NCBI GenBank assembly: GCA_002067895.1
Contig: MVRE01000002.1
Span: forward strand, 49,368 to 113,367
Length of the DNA: 64,000 nt
Origin: Methanoregula sp. PtaU1.Bin051
GTDB taxonomy: Archaea > Halobacteriota > Methanomicrobia > Methanomicrobiales > Methanospirillaceae
Direction of reading: 5' to 3'
The translations under genes were made by a program, and so were the position numbers. Every line of letters begins with the position of its first letter. Position 1 is the first letter of the stretch. The notes beneath the pieces were generated by a model that made no database searches, was not told the origin of the DNA, and was given only the letters and a program-made list of their open reading frames with translations. Below are positions 8,880 to 17,923 of this stretch, one piece after another.

Positions 8880-10877
8880 ATGGACATTATGCTTGCCATC
8901 GCGAGTATCATCATCCTTGCTATCGTTTTCCTGTATATCGGCAACCGGTTCAGGATCCCCGGCATCGTCTGTTTTCTTATCATAGGCATGCTGGCCGGGC
9001 CTTATGGTCTGGGCATCATTACGGATAAAGCCTCAGTCGAAATGTTCGGCGAAGTTGGTATTATCCTCCTCCTCTTTACCATCGGGCTTGAATTCTCGTT
9101 CGAAAAGCTCCTCAAATCATGGCGAACTGCTATCGTCGGCGGGCTCCTGCAGGTATGCACAACGATCGTCGCCGTTACATTCATCGCCTATGCAATGCAC
9201 GTGCCCTTTACCGGGGCCGTCGTATTCGGTTTCATCATCTCTCTCTCCAGCACGGCAATCGTGATGAAGATCCTGCAGGAAAGGAAGGAAGTCGACACGC
9301 TGCAGGGCCGGACGCTTCTCGGGATCCTGATCTTCCAGGACCTCGCCATCATCCCGATGATCCTGATCCTCCCGATCTTCATGGGGAGCGAGGGTCCGGA
9401 CCTCACGGCACTTCCCCTCGGGATTGCCAAGGTCTCTGTCATCCTGCTCTTTATAATCATTCTTGCACGCTGGGTCATCCCCGCTTTCCTGTCCCGGATA
9501 GCCCAGCAGAGAAGCCGCGAGCTCTTCTTTGTCACGATCGCCGGTATCTGCATCAGCGTTGCATGGCTTACCAACCAGGCAGGGCTCTCGTTTGCGCTGG
9601 GTGCATTTGTCGCGGGCCTGATCATCGGCGAATCCGATTACAACATCGATGCGCTTTCCCACATTATCCCGTTCCGCGATGTCTTTGCAAGCATCTTCTT
9701 CCTCTCGATCGGGATGCTCCTCAATACACGAAGCCTTCTAGCCGACTTCACCTTCGTTGTCCTAATCCTCTTCATTGTCACTCTCATCATCGGTGTGAAG
9801 ATCCTGACAGGGGCGTTTGCCTCTGCTGCCGTAGGAATGCCGGCGCGGGTCAGCATCTTTTCCGGTCTCGCGCTCTGCCAGGTGGGGGAGTTCTCCTTTG
9901 TTCTGGCAAAGACCGGTCTTGATTCCAACTTTATTCCCGCAATGGTCTACCAAATATTCCTTGCGGCTGCAATCATCACGATGACGGTGACCCCCTTTAC
10001 CATGAAAGCATCCCCTGCTGCTGTCGACCTGTTCTACCGCCTGTTCCCGAAGCGAAATCGGTCAGACATGTTTTCGGACGATGAAAAAATTCACGGTAAT
10101 GAGATCTCCGGGCATATCGTAATCGCAGGGTATGGCATCACGGGAAAGAGTGTTGCCCGCGCTGCAGAGATTATCGGCATCCCGTACGCCGTCATCGAGA
10201 TGAATCCGGAAAACATCCGCCGTGAGAAAACGTCTCGGCGCGTAAATTTCATCTTTGGCGATGCCGTGCAGAAAGAGGTGCTTGAACATGCCGGCATCAA
10301 GAGGGCGCGTGCGCTCGTGGTTGTCGTCTCGGAGCTGGAAGCGGTCCCCCGGATCGTGCATGCGGCGCGATCCCTTAACCCGGACCTTTACATCATTGCG
10401 CGGACCCGAAATATCCGGCATGCCGATTACCTGCTGAAGCTGGGAGCTGACGAAGTGGTGTCGCAGGAGTATGAATCTGCCAAGGAGATCTTCACCCGGA
10501 CCCTGCGGAAGTACCAGATGCCGGAGAGCGAGATCGAAAAAATTGTTGCCCGTCTGCGGGAATGGGGGTATTCCAAGCTGGTAAAAAAGCCTGAAAACAG
10601 TGAACCGGTCCCGGCGGCCGGAACCCTGCTGCATTCCATGCGCATCCATACCATTCCGGTCGAGGCCGGGAGCGGGGCGGAAGGAAAGACCCTTGCCGAA
10701 CTGGATCTCAAAAACAGGTTTGCCATTACCGATTTCGGGTTCCGAAGGCAGGGAAGTACAATCATCCATCCAGATGAAACGATACGGCTTGCGGCAGGGG
10801 ATGTTATCATCATTTACGGGTCAGACGAGGCTGCCGACCGGCTGCGCCCTCTCTTTTCCGGGGGCAAAGAGCCATGA
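8880..10877 (+). CDS. CPA2-family monovalent cation:proton antiporter with RCK domains
   Basis: A 665-residue integral membrane protein of the KefB/CPA2 type. Residues 1-~385 hold about twelve membrane helices. Next comes a Rossmann-like TrkA-N/RCK domain whose nucleotide-binding motif is GYGITG (about residue 418), ending in the LGADEV segment, and then a TrkA-C domain (~575-655, RxGSTIIHPDE, VIIIYGS). The transporter exchanges K+ or Na+ for protons at the cell membrane; the RCK part would gate it by nucleotide or ligand binding. A GGAGGT site sits six bases before the ATG. The stop overlaps the next ATG (ATGA), so it is co-transcribed with the LysE-type exporter. Confidence 0.92.
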   Translation: MDIMLAIASIIILAIVFLYIGNRFRIPGIVCFLIIGMLAGPYGLGIITDKASVEMFGEVGIILLLFTIGLEFSFEKLLKSWRTAIVGGLLQVCTTIVAVTFIAYAMHVPFTGAVVFGFIISLSSTAIVMKILQERKEVDTLQGRTLLGILIFQDLAIIPMILILPIFMGSEGPDLTALPLGIAKVSVILLFIIILARWVIPAFLSRIAQQRSRELFFVTIAGICISVAWLTNQAGLSFALGAFVAGLIIGESDYNIDALSHIIPFRDVFASIFFLSIGMLLNTRSLLADFTFVVLILFIVTLIIGVKILTGAFASAAVGMPARVSIFSGLALCQVGEFSFVLAKTGLDSNFIPAMVYQIFLAAAIITMTVTPFTMKASPAAVDLFYRLFPKRNRSDMFSDDEKIHGNEISGHIVIAGYGITGKSVARAAEIIGIPYAVIEMNPENIRREKTSRRVNFIFGDAVQKEVLEHAGIKRARALVVVVSELEAVPRIVHAARSLNPDLYIIARTRNIRHADYLLKLGADEVVSQEYESAKEIFTRTLRKYQMPESEIEKIVARLREWGYSKLVKKPENSEPVPAAGTLLHSMRIHTIPVEAGSGAEGKTLAELDLKNRFAITDFGFRRQGSTIIHPDETIRLAAGDVIIIYGSDEAADRLRPLFSGGKEP

Positions 10878-11491
10878 GCGATCCGGCCGGAATGGTCGCC
10901 CTTGGTTTCATCATCGGTCTTACGGGAGCGCTCGCCCCGGGCCCGACACTTGTTGCCGCCATCAATGCATCCGTCAAGGGAGGATGGACCGCCGGGCCCA
11001 AGGTTGTACTTGGTCATATATTCGTCGAGATCATGATGATTGCACTGATTGCCGGCGGGCTGTCGGTTGTCATGCACGGGTACTCATCTTATATCGCTAT
11101 CATCGGCGGGGCTGCACTCATCGTGTTCGGGATCCTCACTATTCTCGGGGCGCGGCAGGCGCGGATCGATCTCCTTTCAGAGCAGCCACAGCATGCGGAG
11201 CCCGTCATTGCCGGCCTCGTCACCAGCGTATCGAATCCCTACTTCTGGATCTGGTGGCTGACGCTGGGAAGCGCGCTCCTCCTCGGGGCACTGGAAGGGG
11301 GCCTGATCCTCATGATCGCATTTATTGCCGGCCATTGGGGGGCCGATATCAGCTGGTACACTCTTGTCTCGGCAGGAATACACAAGGGCCGTTTCTTCCT
11401 GCAGCAGCGGAAGTACCGGATCGTTCTTGCTGCCTGCGGGGTCTTCCTTATCGCTTTTGGCGGATATTACATAGTATCTGCAGTTCCCTGA
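10874..11491 (+). CDS. LysE/RhtB-family exporter
   Basis: A 205-residue protein with about six membrane helices and the family signature near the N-terminus, ALAPGPTLVAAI, within the first helix. LysE-family proteins export amino acids or other small solutes using the proton or sodium gradient; the substrate cannot be told from sequence. Its ATG overlaps the antiporter's TGA by four bases, so translation is probably coupled and the two form one operon, which may point to a shared role in ion or osmotic balance (inference). Confidence 0.88.
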   Translation: MSDPAGMVALGFIIGLTGALAPGPTLVAAINASVKGGWTAGPKVVLGHIFVEIMMIALIAGGLSVVMHGYSSYIAIIGGAALIVFGILTILGARQARIDLLSEQPQHAEPVIAGLVTSVSNPYFWIWWLTLGSALLLGALEGGLILMIAFIAGHWGADISWYTLVSAGIHKGRFFLQQRKYRIVLAACGVFLIAFGGYYIVSAVP

Positions 11492-11542
11492 AATTGCAGG
11501 CAAGAGTTATCCAGATGCCCGGCACAATAGGGGATGGGAATC

Positions 11543-11965
11543 ATGGAAAAAAACGAGACTGACGACGAACCCTGCGAGCAGTGCGGGCTCTGTTGCAGGA
11601 TCTTCGGCCCAGGCATAACCCCTACAATATCAAATGTGTATATCTGGATGGAGCGGGGACGCACCGATATTCTCCGCTGGTTCCTCGCGTTCAGGGAGGA
11701 TGGCGAACCGCTCAGCTGTGCGGATCTCGGGCCGGAGGATCTTTGCAGCGTTGTCACTTTTGAGATGAGGCACCCGCAGACCGGTGATTATGTCACGGTC
11801 TGCCCTTTCTTACGCCGGGTAGCAAAACAGCGATACCTGTGCGGGATCCATGATGTAAAACCCGAGATGTGCTGGAACTACCAGCCGTGGATCTGGGGTG
11901 AAACGTACTTCAACCGGTGCCCGGCTCTCAGGGCACAGCAGAAAAGGAGCCGGCGGTTCGATTGA
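11543..11965 (+). CDS. YkgJ-family cysteine cluster protein
   Basis: About 140 residues starting at the ATG at 11543; an in-frame ATG at 11534 sits directly on the GGGG stretch that would be its ribosome site, so the later start is preferred. The family core is seen as CEQCGLCC near residue 12 and later single cysteines in VCPFL, YLCGIH, MCWNY and RCPAL. YkgJ-type proteins are thought to bind zinc or iron-sulfur clusters; no function is established. The gene lies about 50 bases after the exporter gene on the same strand and may be part of its transcript. Confidence 0.85.
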   Translation: MEKNETDDEPCEQCGLCCRIFGPGITPTISNVYIWMERGRTDILRWFLAFREDGEPLSCADLGPEDLCSVVTFEMRHPQTGDYVTVCPFLRRVAKQRYLCGIHDVKPEMCWNYQPWIWGETYFNRCPALRAQQKRSRRFD

Positions 11966-11995
11966 TCACTTTGTTGATCATAAAATGAATAGGTA

Positions 11996-12406
11996 TTATT
12001 TTTCTATCGGGTAGCCGGCATCAACCCATGCCTTGTAGTTGCCCTGCAACCGGTAAACCTTTACAAATCCCGCATCAACCAGCTTCTGCGCCCAGAGAAT
12101 TGCAACACTGTCGACATGGCAATAGACAAGGTACTTCCTATTCTCGTCGAGCATGGGGATAGCGCAGTCGAGCGAACCCTCGCCAAGATAGTTACTGACG
12201 GCTCGCGACAGGTGGCCCTGTGCATAATTCGGCGATACGTCAATGATGATAAGATCCGGGTTATTGTCAATCAGGCTTTTTGCCTCGGCCGGTGTGACGT
12301 CCATGTATGCCGGCGCGATGGCCGGGGGTGTTGTTGCCGTTCCTCCGGCGGGGGCTGTCTGGGTGCATCCTGCAATAACAACAGTATACCCGATAGCGAT
12401 AACCAA
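11996..12406 (-). CDS. rhodanese-domain lipoprotein, N-terminus possibly frameshifted
   Basis: The readable frame gives a signal-like hydrophobic run, an AGC lipobox, a Pro/Thr/Ala linker and a rhodanese domain (LIIIDVS, then YLVYCHVDSVA with the catalytic Cys, then RLQGNYKAWVDAGYP). Single rhodanese domains carry sulfur as a persulfide; the lipobox would place this one on the outside of the membrane. The frame has no ATG: the first usable codon is a TTG at 12406, without a ribosome site. A strong GGGAGAG site and ATG at 12447 lie in a neighbouring frame that would give M-N-R-M-R-K, an ideal signal-peptide start, but that frame closes at TAA after eleven codons. A one-base change would join them. 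Confidence 0.8.
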   Translation of the reverse strand: MVIAIGYTVVIAGCTQTAPAGGTATTPPAIAPAYMDVTPAEAKSLIDNNPDLIIIDVSPNYAQGHLSRAVSNYLGEGSLDCAIPMLDENRKYLVYCHVDSVAILWAQKLVDAGFVKVYRLQGNYKAWVDAGYPIEK

Positions 12407-12575
12407 TATGATTAGGATGCGATCACATCCTTTCTCATGCGATTCATAATCTTCTCTCCCGATCTATGAGCCGGGTTTTCGGCAGAGGGGGATTATTATG
12501 CAGGACTATATCAACGTCCCTATTGGAATATTTTTCCGGTTTGTGCGGATATCTGCGGGCGCGATTGTTTCGATT

Positions 12576-12627
12576 TTTTTATTAGTCAGGACGCTTAACT
12601 TCTGTGTGCCATGCTATGACTTAGCAT
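12576..12627 (+). promoter_or_regulatory. livK promoter with palindromic operator candidate
   Basis: A T-rich TATA-like element (about 12576-12584) is followed, where transcription should begin, by the perfect inverted repeat ATGCTA-TGACT-TAGCAT (12611-12627). The site lies between the predicted start of transcription and the GGGGAGAG ribosome site, a position typical of archaeal repressor binding. Confidence 0.4.
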
Positions 12628-12643
12628 AGATGGGGAGAGATTC

Positions 12644-13954
12644 ATGAAATATACCGTTCTGTTCATCGTGGGAATTCTTATTGCAACAGCAGTTATTGCC
12701 GGCTGCACCCAGCAGCAGGCCGCGCCTGGTGCAGGGGAGATAAAAGTCGGCGTGATCGCATCTCTGACCGGCCCGGCCAGCAATGTCGGAAAGAATATGT
12801 GGCAGTCAGCGCAGGTTGCTGCCGAAGAGATCAATGCCAAAGGCGGGGTGTCAATCAAAGGCACAAAGGTTCCGCTAAAGCTCGTTGTCGGAGACGACGA
12901 ATCGACCCAGCAGGGCGGGCAGAAAGCAGCCACCCAGCTGATCACCGGTGACAAGGTGGACATCCTTGTCGGAGGGTACTCGAGCGCGGTCACGTCCGCG
13001 TACGAGCAGACAATTGCTGAGTTCAAGATCCCATTTGTCGTGACCGGTGCAAGCAGCCCGATCATCACCCACAGGACCGACATCGACACCAGCTATGTCT
13101 TCCACCACTGCCCGACGACCGACACCTACGGCCAGTATACCACTATGTTCATCGACCAGGTACTCCGCCCGGCGGTCAACAAGAAGCTCGGTGCAGCGGC
13201 AGACCGCCCGTTCCGGCTCGCGCTGATTTACCAGGACACTGCTTTCGGCAAGGGCGTCCAGACTGCCGTGAACAATACGATAACCAAGGACAAGCTGAAC
13301 ATCGTGCTCGTCTCGCAGCAGAGCTTCAAGATGGGGGAAAGCGATTTCAGGACCCCGCTCACGGCTATCAAGGCGACAAACCCCGATGCGGTCTATATCG
13401 CTGCATTCCCGAACGAGGGAGCCCCGATGATAACGCAGGCCCGGCGCGACCTCGGTCTTGATACGATCTTCTTAAATGTCGAGAACAACGACAATGCCCA
13501 GTTCTACAAGGACCTCGGGCAGTACGGGGAAGGAGCGATCATCGAGAGCCGGTTCTCGCCTTACACGGCACCGGCCGGGGCCCTCGCTGATGCCCAGAGC
13601 ACGTTCAAGAACAGCTACAATGCGAAGTGGGGGACGTTCCCTGACATGATGGGCGCATCCACATACGAAGGAGTCTATATCGCAACGCAGGCGATCAGCA
13701 ATGCGGGAACGACCGACAAAACCACCGTCAAGCAGGCGCTTGCCGATCTCTCCATGCCACAGATTATCGAGGCCATGAAAGGCGGGATGATCTCGTTTAC
13801 CAAGGACTTCCGCGAGTCCCAGTTCGACCTCTGGATGGAACAGCTTGCGTACGACCAGAGCATTGGCGAATGCAGGCCCAAGATTGTCTGGCCGGACAAC
13901 CTGAAAGTGACGGACTTTGCGCTTCCGTCCTGGTACAAGGCCGGCACCGCATAA
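12644..13954 (+). CDS. livK: ABC transporter substrate-binding lipoprotein, branched-chain amino acid type
   Basis: A 436-residue periplasmic-binding-protein fold of family HAAT. A lipoprotein signal peptide (IAGC lipobox near residue 22) and a short Gln/Ala/Pro linker precede the family's opening strand KVGVIASLTGPAS. The VGDDEST and VGGYSS segments and the long C-terminal lobe are typical. It would be tethered outside the membrane and deliver ligand to LivHM. Ligands of this family include branched-chain amino acids, but also amides, urea and other small polar solutes, so 'livK' describes the family rather than a proven substrate. livH follows 55 bases downstream. Confidence 0.92.
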   Translation: MKYTVLFIVGILIATAVIAGCTQQQAAPGAGEIKVGVIASLTGPASNVGKNMWQSAQVAAEEINAKGGVSIKGTKVPLKLVVGDDESTQQGGQKAATQLITGDKVDILVGGYSSAVTSAYEQTIAEFKIPFVVTGASSPIITHRTDIDTSYVFHHCPTTDTYGQYTTMFIDQVLRPAVNKKLGAAADRPFRLALIYQDTAFGKGVQTAVNNTITKDKLNIVLVSQQSFKMGESDFRTPLTAIKATNPDAVYIAAFPNEGAPMITQARRDLGLDTIFLNVENNDNAQFYKDLGQYGEGAIIESRFSPYTAPAGALADAQSTFKNSYNAKWGTFPDMMGASTYEGVYIATQAISNAGTTDKTTVKQALADLSMPQIIEAMKGGMISFTKDFRESQFDLWMEQLAYDQSIGECRPKIVWPDNLKVTDFALPSWYKAGTA

Positions 13955-14009
13955 TAAATCCATTCTCTTTTTATTGCCTGCGACCGATTAGGTAAGAGAG
14001 GAAGCCTTG

Positions 14010-14885
14010 ATGGACCTGGGGATCCTGCTGCAGATTCTGTTCTGGGGGATCTATGCAGGCTGTATCTACATCCTGCTTGCCACCGGCCTGAACCTGATCT
14101 TCGGGGTCATGAAGATCGTGAACTTCGCCCATGGTGAGTTCCTGATGATCGGTGCCTATATCACGGCGACGGTCTTCCTACTGACCGGCCTGAATCCTTA
14201 TGCGATCATCCTGATCTCGATGCTCGCCCTCATCGGGATCGGGGCAGTTGTCGAACGTCTCTGTTTCCGTCCCATCCTAGGAACCGGCAAACTCAACGAG
14301 ATCTTCCTTTCCATCGGGCTCATCTATATCATCCAGAACGGCGTGGCTGTGATCTGGGGCGACGAATGGCAGAGCGTACAGAGCCCGTACGAGGGCATTA
14401 CTGTCCCGGTCGGGGCACTCAACGTCCCGCTCGATTACATTGTGATCATGGTTGTTACGACAGCGATCCTGTGCGGGCTGTACCTGTTCCTGAAGAGGAC
14501 AAAGACCGGGCGGGAGATGCGGGCAACGAGCCAGAACCGGAAAGGGGCGATGCTGGTCGGCATCAATGTCGAGCGGATGGATGTCTTAAGTTTCGGCATC
14601 GGGTGCGCTCTTGCCGCCGCTGCCGGCACCCTCTGGGTAGTCTCCGGGCAGATCTTTAACCCGTACATGGGCTCGATCCCCGCAGTGAAAGCGTTTGCCA
14701 TCATCATTCTCGGAGGACTTGGAAGCATCCCCGGGGCGATTGCCGGCGGCCTGCTCTACGGTATCGCAGAGAACTCTGCCGCGTATTTCCTCGGAGGGGT
14801 CTGGAAAGATGCAGTATCGTTTATCCTGTTGATCGTTGTCCTCGTGATACGGCCAACGGGGCTCTTCGGCGAATCGGGGGAGTGA
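14010..14885 (+). CDS. livH: branched-chain amino acid type ABC permease, LivH
   Basis: A 291-residue membrane permease with about eight helices. Family signatures include ATGLNLIFGVMKIVNFAHGEF near the N-terminus (in part) and the cytoplasmic EMRATSQN(R) coupling segment. The ATG at 14010 is preferred over the TTG one codon earlier and has an AGAGAGGAAG ribosome site. The late AIIILGGLGSIPGAIAGG block is the usual LivH end. It pairs with LivM to form the channel of the importer. Confidence 0.93.
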   Translation: MDLGILLQILFWGIYAGCIYILLATGLNLIFGVMKIVNFAHGEFLMIGAYITATVFLLTGLNPYAIILISMLALIGIGAVVERLCFRPILGTGKLNEIFLSIGLIYIIQNGVAVIWGDEWQSVQSPYEGITVPVGALNVPLDYIVIMVVTTAILCGLYLFLKRTKTGREMRATSQNRKGAMLVGINVERMDVLSFGIGCALAAAAGTLWVVSGQIFNPYMGSIPAVKAFAIIILGGLGSIPGAIAGGLLYGIAENSAAYFLGGVWKDAVSFILLIVVLVIRPTGLFGESGE

Positions 14886-14891
14886 ACATAC

Positions 14892-15887
14892 ATGGTGGTT
14901 ACACGTGACACGATAGTCAGGTATGCAACGTATGCCGTTGTCGCCATCGCCATAATTGCCCCGCTTCTATCAGAGAACCTGTTTCTCTTGAACCTCGTCT
15001 CCCTTATGCTTATCTTCATCATCTTTTCATCCGCGTGGAACCTGCTTGCCTGTTCCGGGCAGGGCTCACTCGGCCATGCGGCATTCTTCGGCATTGGTGC
15101 GTATGCCTCGACGCTGATCGCGGTGAAGGCCGGGCTTTCCCCCTATATCACGATCTTTCTTGGCGCTGCAGTTGCCGCTGGTATCGGGATCCTGCTCGGG
15201 CTCACCTGTGTCCGGCTTAAGGAATGGTTCCTGGCCATGGTCACGTTCGGGTTTGCAATCATCGTCCAGACCCTGACTGTCAGCGTTCTCGCGCCGGTGT
15301 CCGGTGGCTGGGACGGGATTGCGTCCCCACGTTTAGTCTCTCCCGCAATTCCCGGCTACCAGCTGATCGAGTACTACTCGATTCTTGTAATTTCGATTGC
15401 AGCGATCCTGTTCATCCGGTATGTCATGAAATCCAGGGCAGGTCTCGCGTTCTCCGCGATCCGGGAGAACGAGCTGGAAGCGCGTGCTGCGGGAGTCGAC
15501 CCGGTTAAATACCGGCTTCTAGCATTCGCCCTCTCTGCATTCATTGCCGGCGTTGCCGGGGCTCTCCAGATCCACCATATCGGGTACATAACTCCGGAGA
15601 TCTTCGGTGTCGACCTCTCCTTCTGGCCGATCACATACGTAATCCTCGGCGGGCTGGGAACGATTGCCGGCCCTGTTATCGGGACCGTCGTACTCACCAT
15701 CATCTGGGACGGCCTGCGGCTCGCCGGGCTTACGTTCTCGCGGTACATTATCATCGGTGTGATCCTTATCCTTACGATCATATTCCTGCCAAAGGGTCTT
15801 GTCGACCTCCCCAACCAGCTGCCGAAGTGGAAAGAAGCCCTGCACAAAATGCGCGGGAAGACGAAAACAGCGGGCTCACCGGAATAA
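14892..15887 (+). CDS. livM: branched-chain amino acid type ABC permease, LivM
   Basis: A 331-residue permease with about nine helices and the family landmarks SLGHAAFFGIGAYAS, the EMEARAAGV-like coupling loop (here ENELEARAAGVD) and the YVILGGLGTIAGPVIG block. It begins six bases after livH. In most genomes the two ATPase genes follow directly; here the gene is followed instead by a 300-bp MITE-like element, and the ATPases lie beyond it on the opposite strand. Confidence 0.93.
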   Translation: MVVTRDTIVRYATYAVVAIAIIAPLLSENLFLLNLVSLMLIFIIFSSAWNLLACSGQGSLGHAAFFGIGAYASTLIAVKAGLSPYITIFLGAAVAAGIGILLGLTCVRLKEWFLAMVTFGFAIIVQTLTVSVLAPVSGGWDGIASPRLVSPAIPGYQLIEYYSILVISIAAILFIRYVMKSRAGLAFSAIRENELEARAAGVDPVKYRLLAFALSAFIAGVAGALQIHHIGYITPEIFGVDLSFWPITYVILGGLGTIAGPVIGTVVLTIIWDGLRLAGLTFSRYIIIGVILILTIIFLPKGLVDLPNQLPKWKEALHKMRGKTKTAGSPE

Positions 15888-15931
15888 AAAAATACACAAT
15901 CAGAACTTGTTGATACATTGTTCTAAGCAAC

Positions 15932-16227
15932 GCTCTTGGGGGCTCCCCCCGCCTCTGTGGCAACCCCCGCTGTGGCGATTTACTTACGTGCAAAACGCCT
16001 TGAAGTCTGATGGCCTCTCAAATCAATCGTCACTGGTGCGGCGACTGATACTCTCATGTTTTGCGCTATCTAAAAGTGTAATAATCCATTTGAATCGGTT
16101 TTCCAGAGATATCGCATTGTGGGGGATGCCCACGCGGCGGGGGTGGAGTCCGAGTGGTTCATCAGGACCATGAGGATGACAAGGACTCATCAGAGTTCTT
16201 CGAACCGACGGCAAAACCCCCAAGAGT
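15932..16227. mobile_element. MITE-like element with terminal inverted repeats and target duplication
   Basis: The element begins with GCTCTTGGGGG and ends with CCCCCAAGAGT: terminal repeats of eleven bases with one mismatch. It is bounded on both sides by the direct repeat GCAAC (15927-15931 and 16228-16232), as expected for a five-base target duplication. The ~296-bp interior has no convincing coding frame, with GC-rich ends and an AT-richer centre. This is the form of a non-autonomous transposon or a heavily deleted insertion sequence. It fills the gap between livM and livF. Confidence 0.6.
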
Positions 16228-16277
16228 GCAACATCCTTATCGTGCTGAAAAATGACATAAAAAAATTTATCGTTATA

Positions 16278-16973
16278 TCAAAACCCTAAGTATGCTTTCT
16301 GGATATGCGGGTCATGCATCAGCTCCTTGGCCCCGCCTTCCTTTATGATCCTTCCGTTCTCCAGAACGTACCCGCGGTGGCAGAGCTCAAGAGCATGCCT
16401 GACATTCTGTTCCAGCAGGAGCACGGTCATGCCCTCACGTCCCAGCTGCTCCAGCGAGCGGAAGACCTGCCCGACAAGCAGCGGCGAGAGGCCGGTTGAG
16501 GGCTCATCAAGGATGAGGAGCTTCGGGTCGGACATGAGTGCACGCCCTATGGCAAGCATCTGTTGCTCTCCGCCGGAGAGAGTCCCGGCCATCTGGCGCT
16601 CGCGCTCTTTTAAGACTGGGAAGAGAGCGTAGATGCGGTCGAGGCGGTCCAGGTTTGCGTCATTCCCGCCAGTCCCCAAAAGAAGATTCTCATATACCGG
16701 CATTTTTGCAAAGATCTCCCGTTTTTCGGGAACGAGAGCAAGACCTTTCCTGAAGATCGCATGGGCGTTCTCCCCAAGGATATCCTTACCGAGAAATCGT
16801 ATTGAACCTGTAGCATGCCGGTTCAGGCCCATAATGGTCTCGACCGTCGTCGTCTTTCCAGCCCCATTCGGGCCGATAAGTGTTACCAGCTCGCCCTCAT
16901 CTACGTGAAATGACAGATCCCAGACAACATGGAGGTTTGCATGGAAGACATTAAGGCCGGAGACCGAGAGCAT
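16278..16973 (-). CDS. livF: branched-chain amino acid type ABC ATPase, LivF
   Basis: A 231-residue ABC ATPase. Walker A GPNGAGKTT (about residue 34), Q-loop region, ABC signature LSGGEQQ (about 135), Walker B LLILDEPS and the switch His in LLLEQNVRHAL are all present; the NVRHAL block is typical of LivF. The ATG at 16973 has a GGTGAT ribosome site at good spacing; an upstream in-frame GTG at 16985 is possible. It follows livG by 17 bases and would power the LivHM permease encoded on the opposite strand. Confidence 0.93.
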   Translation of the reverse strand: MLSVSGLNVFHANLHVVWDLSFHVDEGELVTLIGPNGAGKTTTVETIMGLNRHATGSIRFLGKDILGENAHAIFRKGLALVPEKREIFAKMPVYENLLLGTGGNDANLDRLDRIYALFPVLKERERQMAGTLSGGEQQMLAIGRALMSDPKLLILDEPSTGLSPLLVGQVFRSLEQLGREGMTVLLLEQNVRHALELCHRGYVLENGRIIKEGGAKELMHDPHIQKAYLGF

Positions 16974-16990
16974 GTATCCAATCACCCGTA

Positions 16991-17719
16991 TCAGAATGCG
17001 TCGAGGTCCCCGAGATATGTGTCGATGACCCGCTGGTTGTTCACGACCTCATAGGGCCGGCCGTCTGCAATCTTCTCCCCACGGTCGATGACAATGATCC
17101 GGTCTGAGACGCCCATGATCACGCTCATGACATGCTCTATGATCAGGATTGATGTACCGGAGTCACGGATCTTCCGTATCAGTTCAACTGCGTCGCCGCT
17201 CTCTTTCGGGTTGAGCCCGGTCGTGAGTTCATCAAGCAGGAGGAGTTTTGGCTTGCTTGCTAGTGCCCGGGCAAGCTGCACCCGCTTAAGTTCGACAACA
17301 TTGAGGTTTTTTACAAGCGTTGCCTGTTTGTCCTGCGGGAACCCGACAAAGTCGAGGACCGCCGAAGCATCGGATTCTGCATCCGCCATTCCTGTTTTCT
17401 TGTGGTTGCCAAACAGGGCGCCTATCATCACTGCTTCGAGGGCAGTGAGTCCCGGGAACGATTCGGCTATCTGGAATGTTTTTGCAATGCCTTTCCTGCA
17501 GATGCGGTCTGCGGAAAGCCCGGTGATCTCCTCCCCGCAGAACGTGATCGTGCCTGCTGTCGGGGAACTGATGCCCGAGATCATGTTGAGGAGCGTGGTC
17601 TTCCCGGCCCCGTTGGGACCGACAAGCCCCACGATCTCGTTCTGTTTCAGGGTCAGGTCGAGATTGCTGACTGCACGAAGCCCGCCGATCTGTTTTGTCA
17701 CACCCTTAACGCTCAGCAT
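16991..17719 (-). CDS. livG: branched-chain amino acid type ABC ATPase, LivG
   Basis: A 242-residue ABC ATPase. Walker A GPNGAGKTT (about residue 35), the GISSPTAGTITF strand pair usual in LivG, Walker B LLLLDELTTGLNP and the switch His in IIEHVM are visible. The signature motif is weak: the usual LSGG(E/Q) is replaced by NLNVVELKRVQLARAL, where LivG proteins commonly read 'LPYGxQRRLEIARAL', so this copy is somewhat divergent. It is the first gene of the leftward livG-livF pair with its own promoter region, convergent with livKHM. Confidence 0.9.
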   Translation of the reverse strand: MLSVKGVTKQIGGLRAVSNLDLTLKQNEIVGLVGPNGAGKTTLLNMISGISSPTAGTITFCGEEITGLSADRICRKGIAKTFQIAESFPGLTALEAVMIGALFGNHKKTGMADAESDASAVLDFVGFPQDKQATLVKNLNVVELKRVQLARALASKPKLLLLDELTTGLNPKESGDAVELIRKIRDSGTSILIIEHVMSVIMGVSDRIIVIDRGEKIADGRPYEVVNNQRVIDTYLGDLDAF

Positions 17720-17731
17720 CCACGCACCGGT

Positions 17732-17745
17732 ACGATTACAATCGT
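17732..17745. promoter_or_regulatory. palindrome between livG promoter and start codon
   Basis: ACGATT-AC-AATCGT is a perfect inverted repeat 13 bases ahead of the livG ATG. A leftward TATA-like GTTTAATAC at about 17769-17777 puts the predicted transcription start next to it. Its sequence is unlike the livK palindrome, so the two halves of the importer may answer to different regulators. Confidence 0.35.
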
Positions 17746-17923
17746 GCTAATAGTTCGCAGGGAGCGGTATTAAACATACTGACCGTTTCCGCCGGTGCTT
17801 GCGTACAATCTCTTCTGCAGGCCTGTTACAGTACTACACAGCCTGAACTTTCCATGAGATTGGAACAGAAAGGGTTTGATAAACAATGAAAAACCGGTAC
17901 CAGTGTTGAAAAGGAGATTGCAT

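Noticed and set aside
15799..16173. Open frames inside the MITE-like element
   Set aside because: Short, on both strands, Arg/Ser/Pro-rich, with no transposase motif; the element looks non-autonomous.
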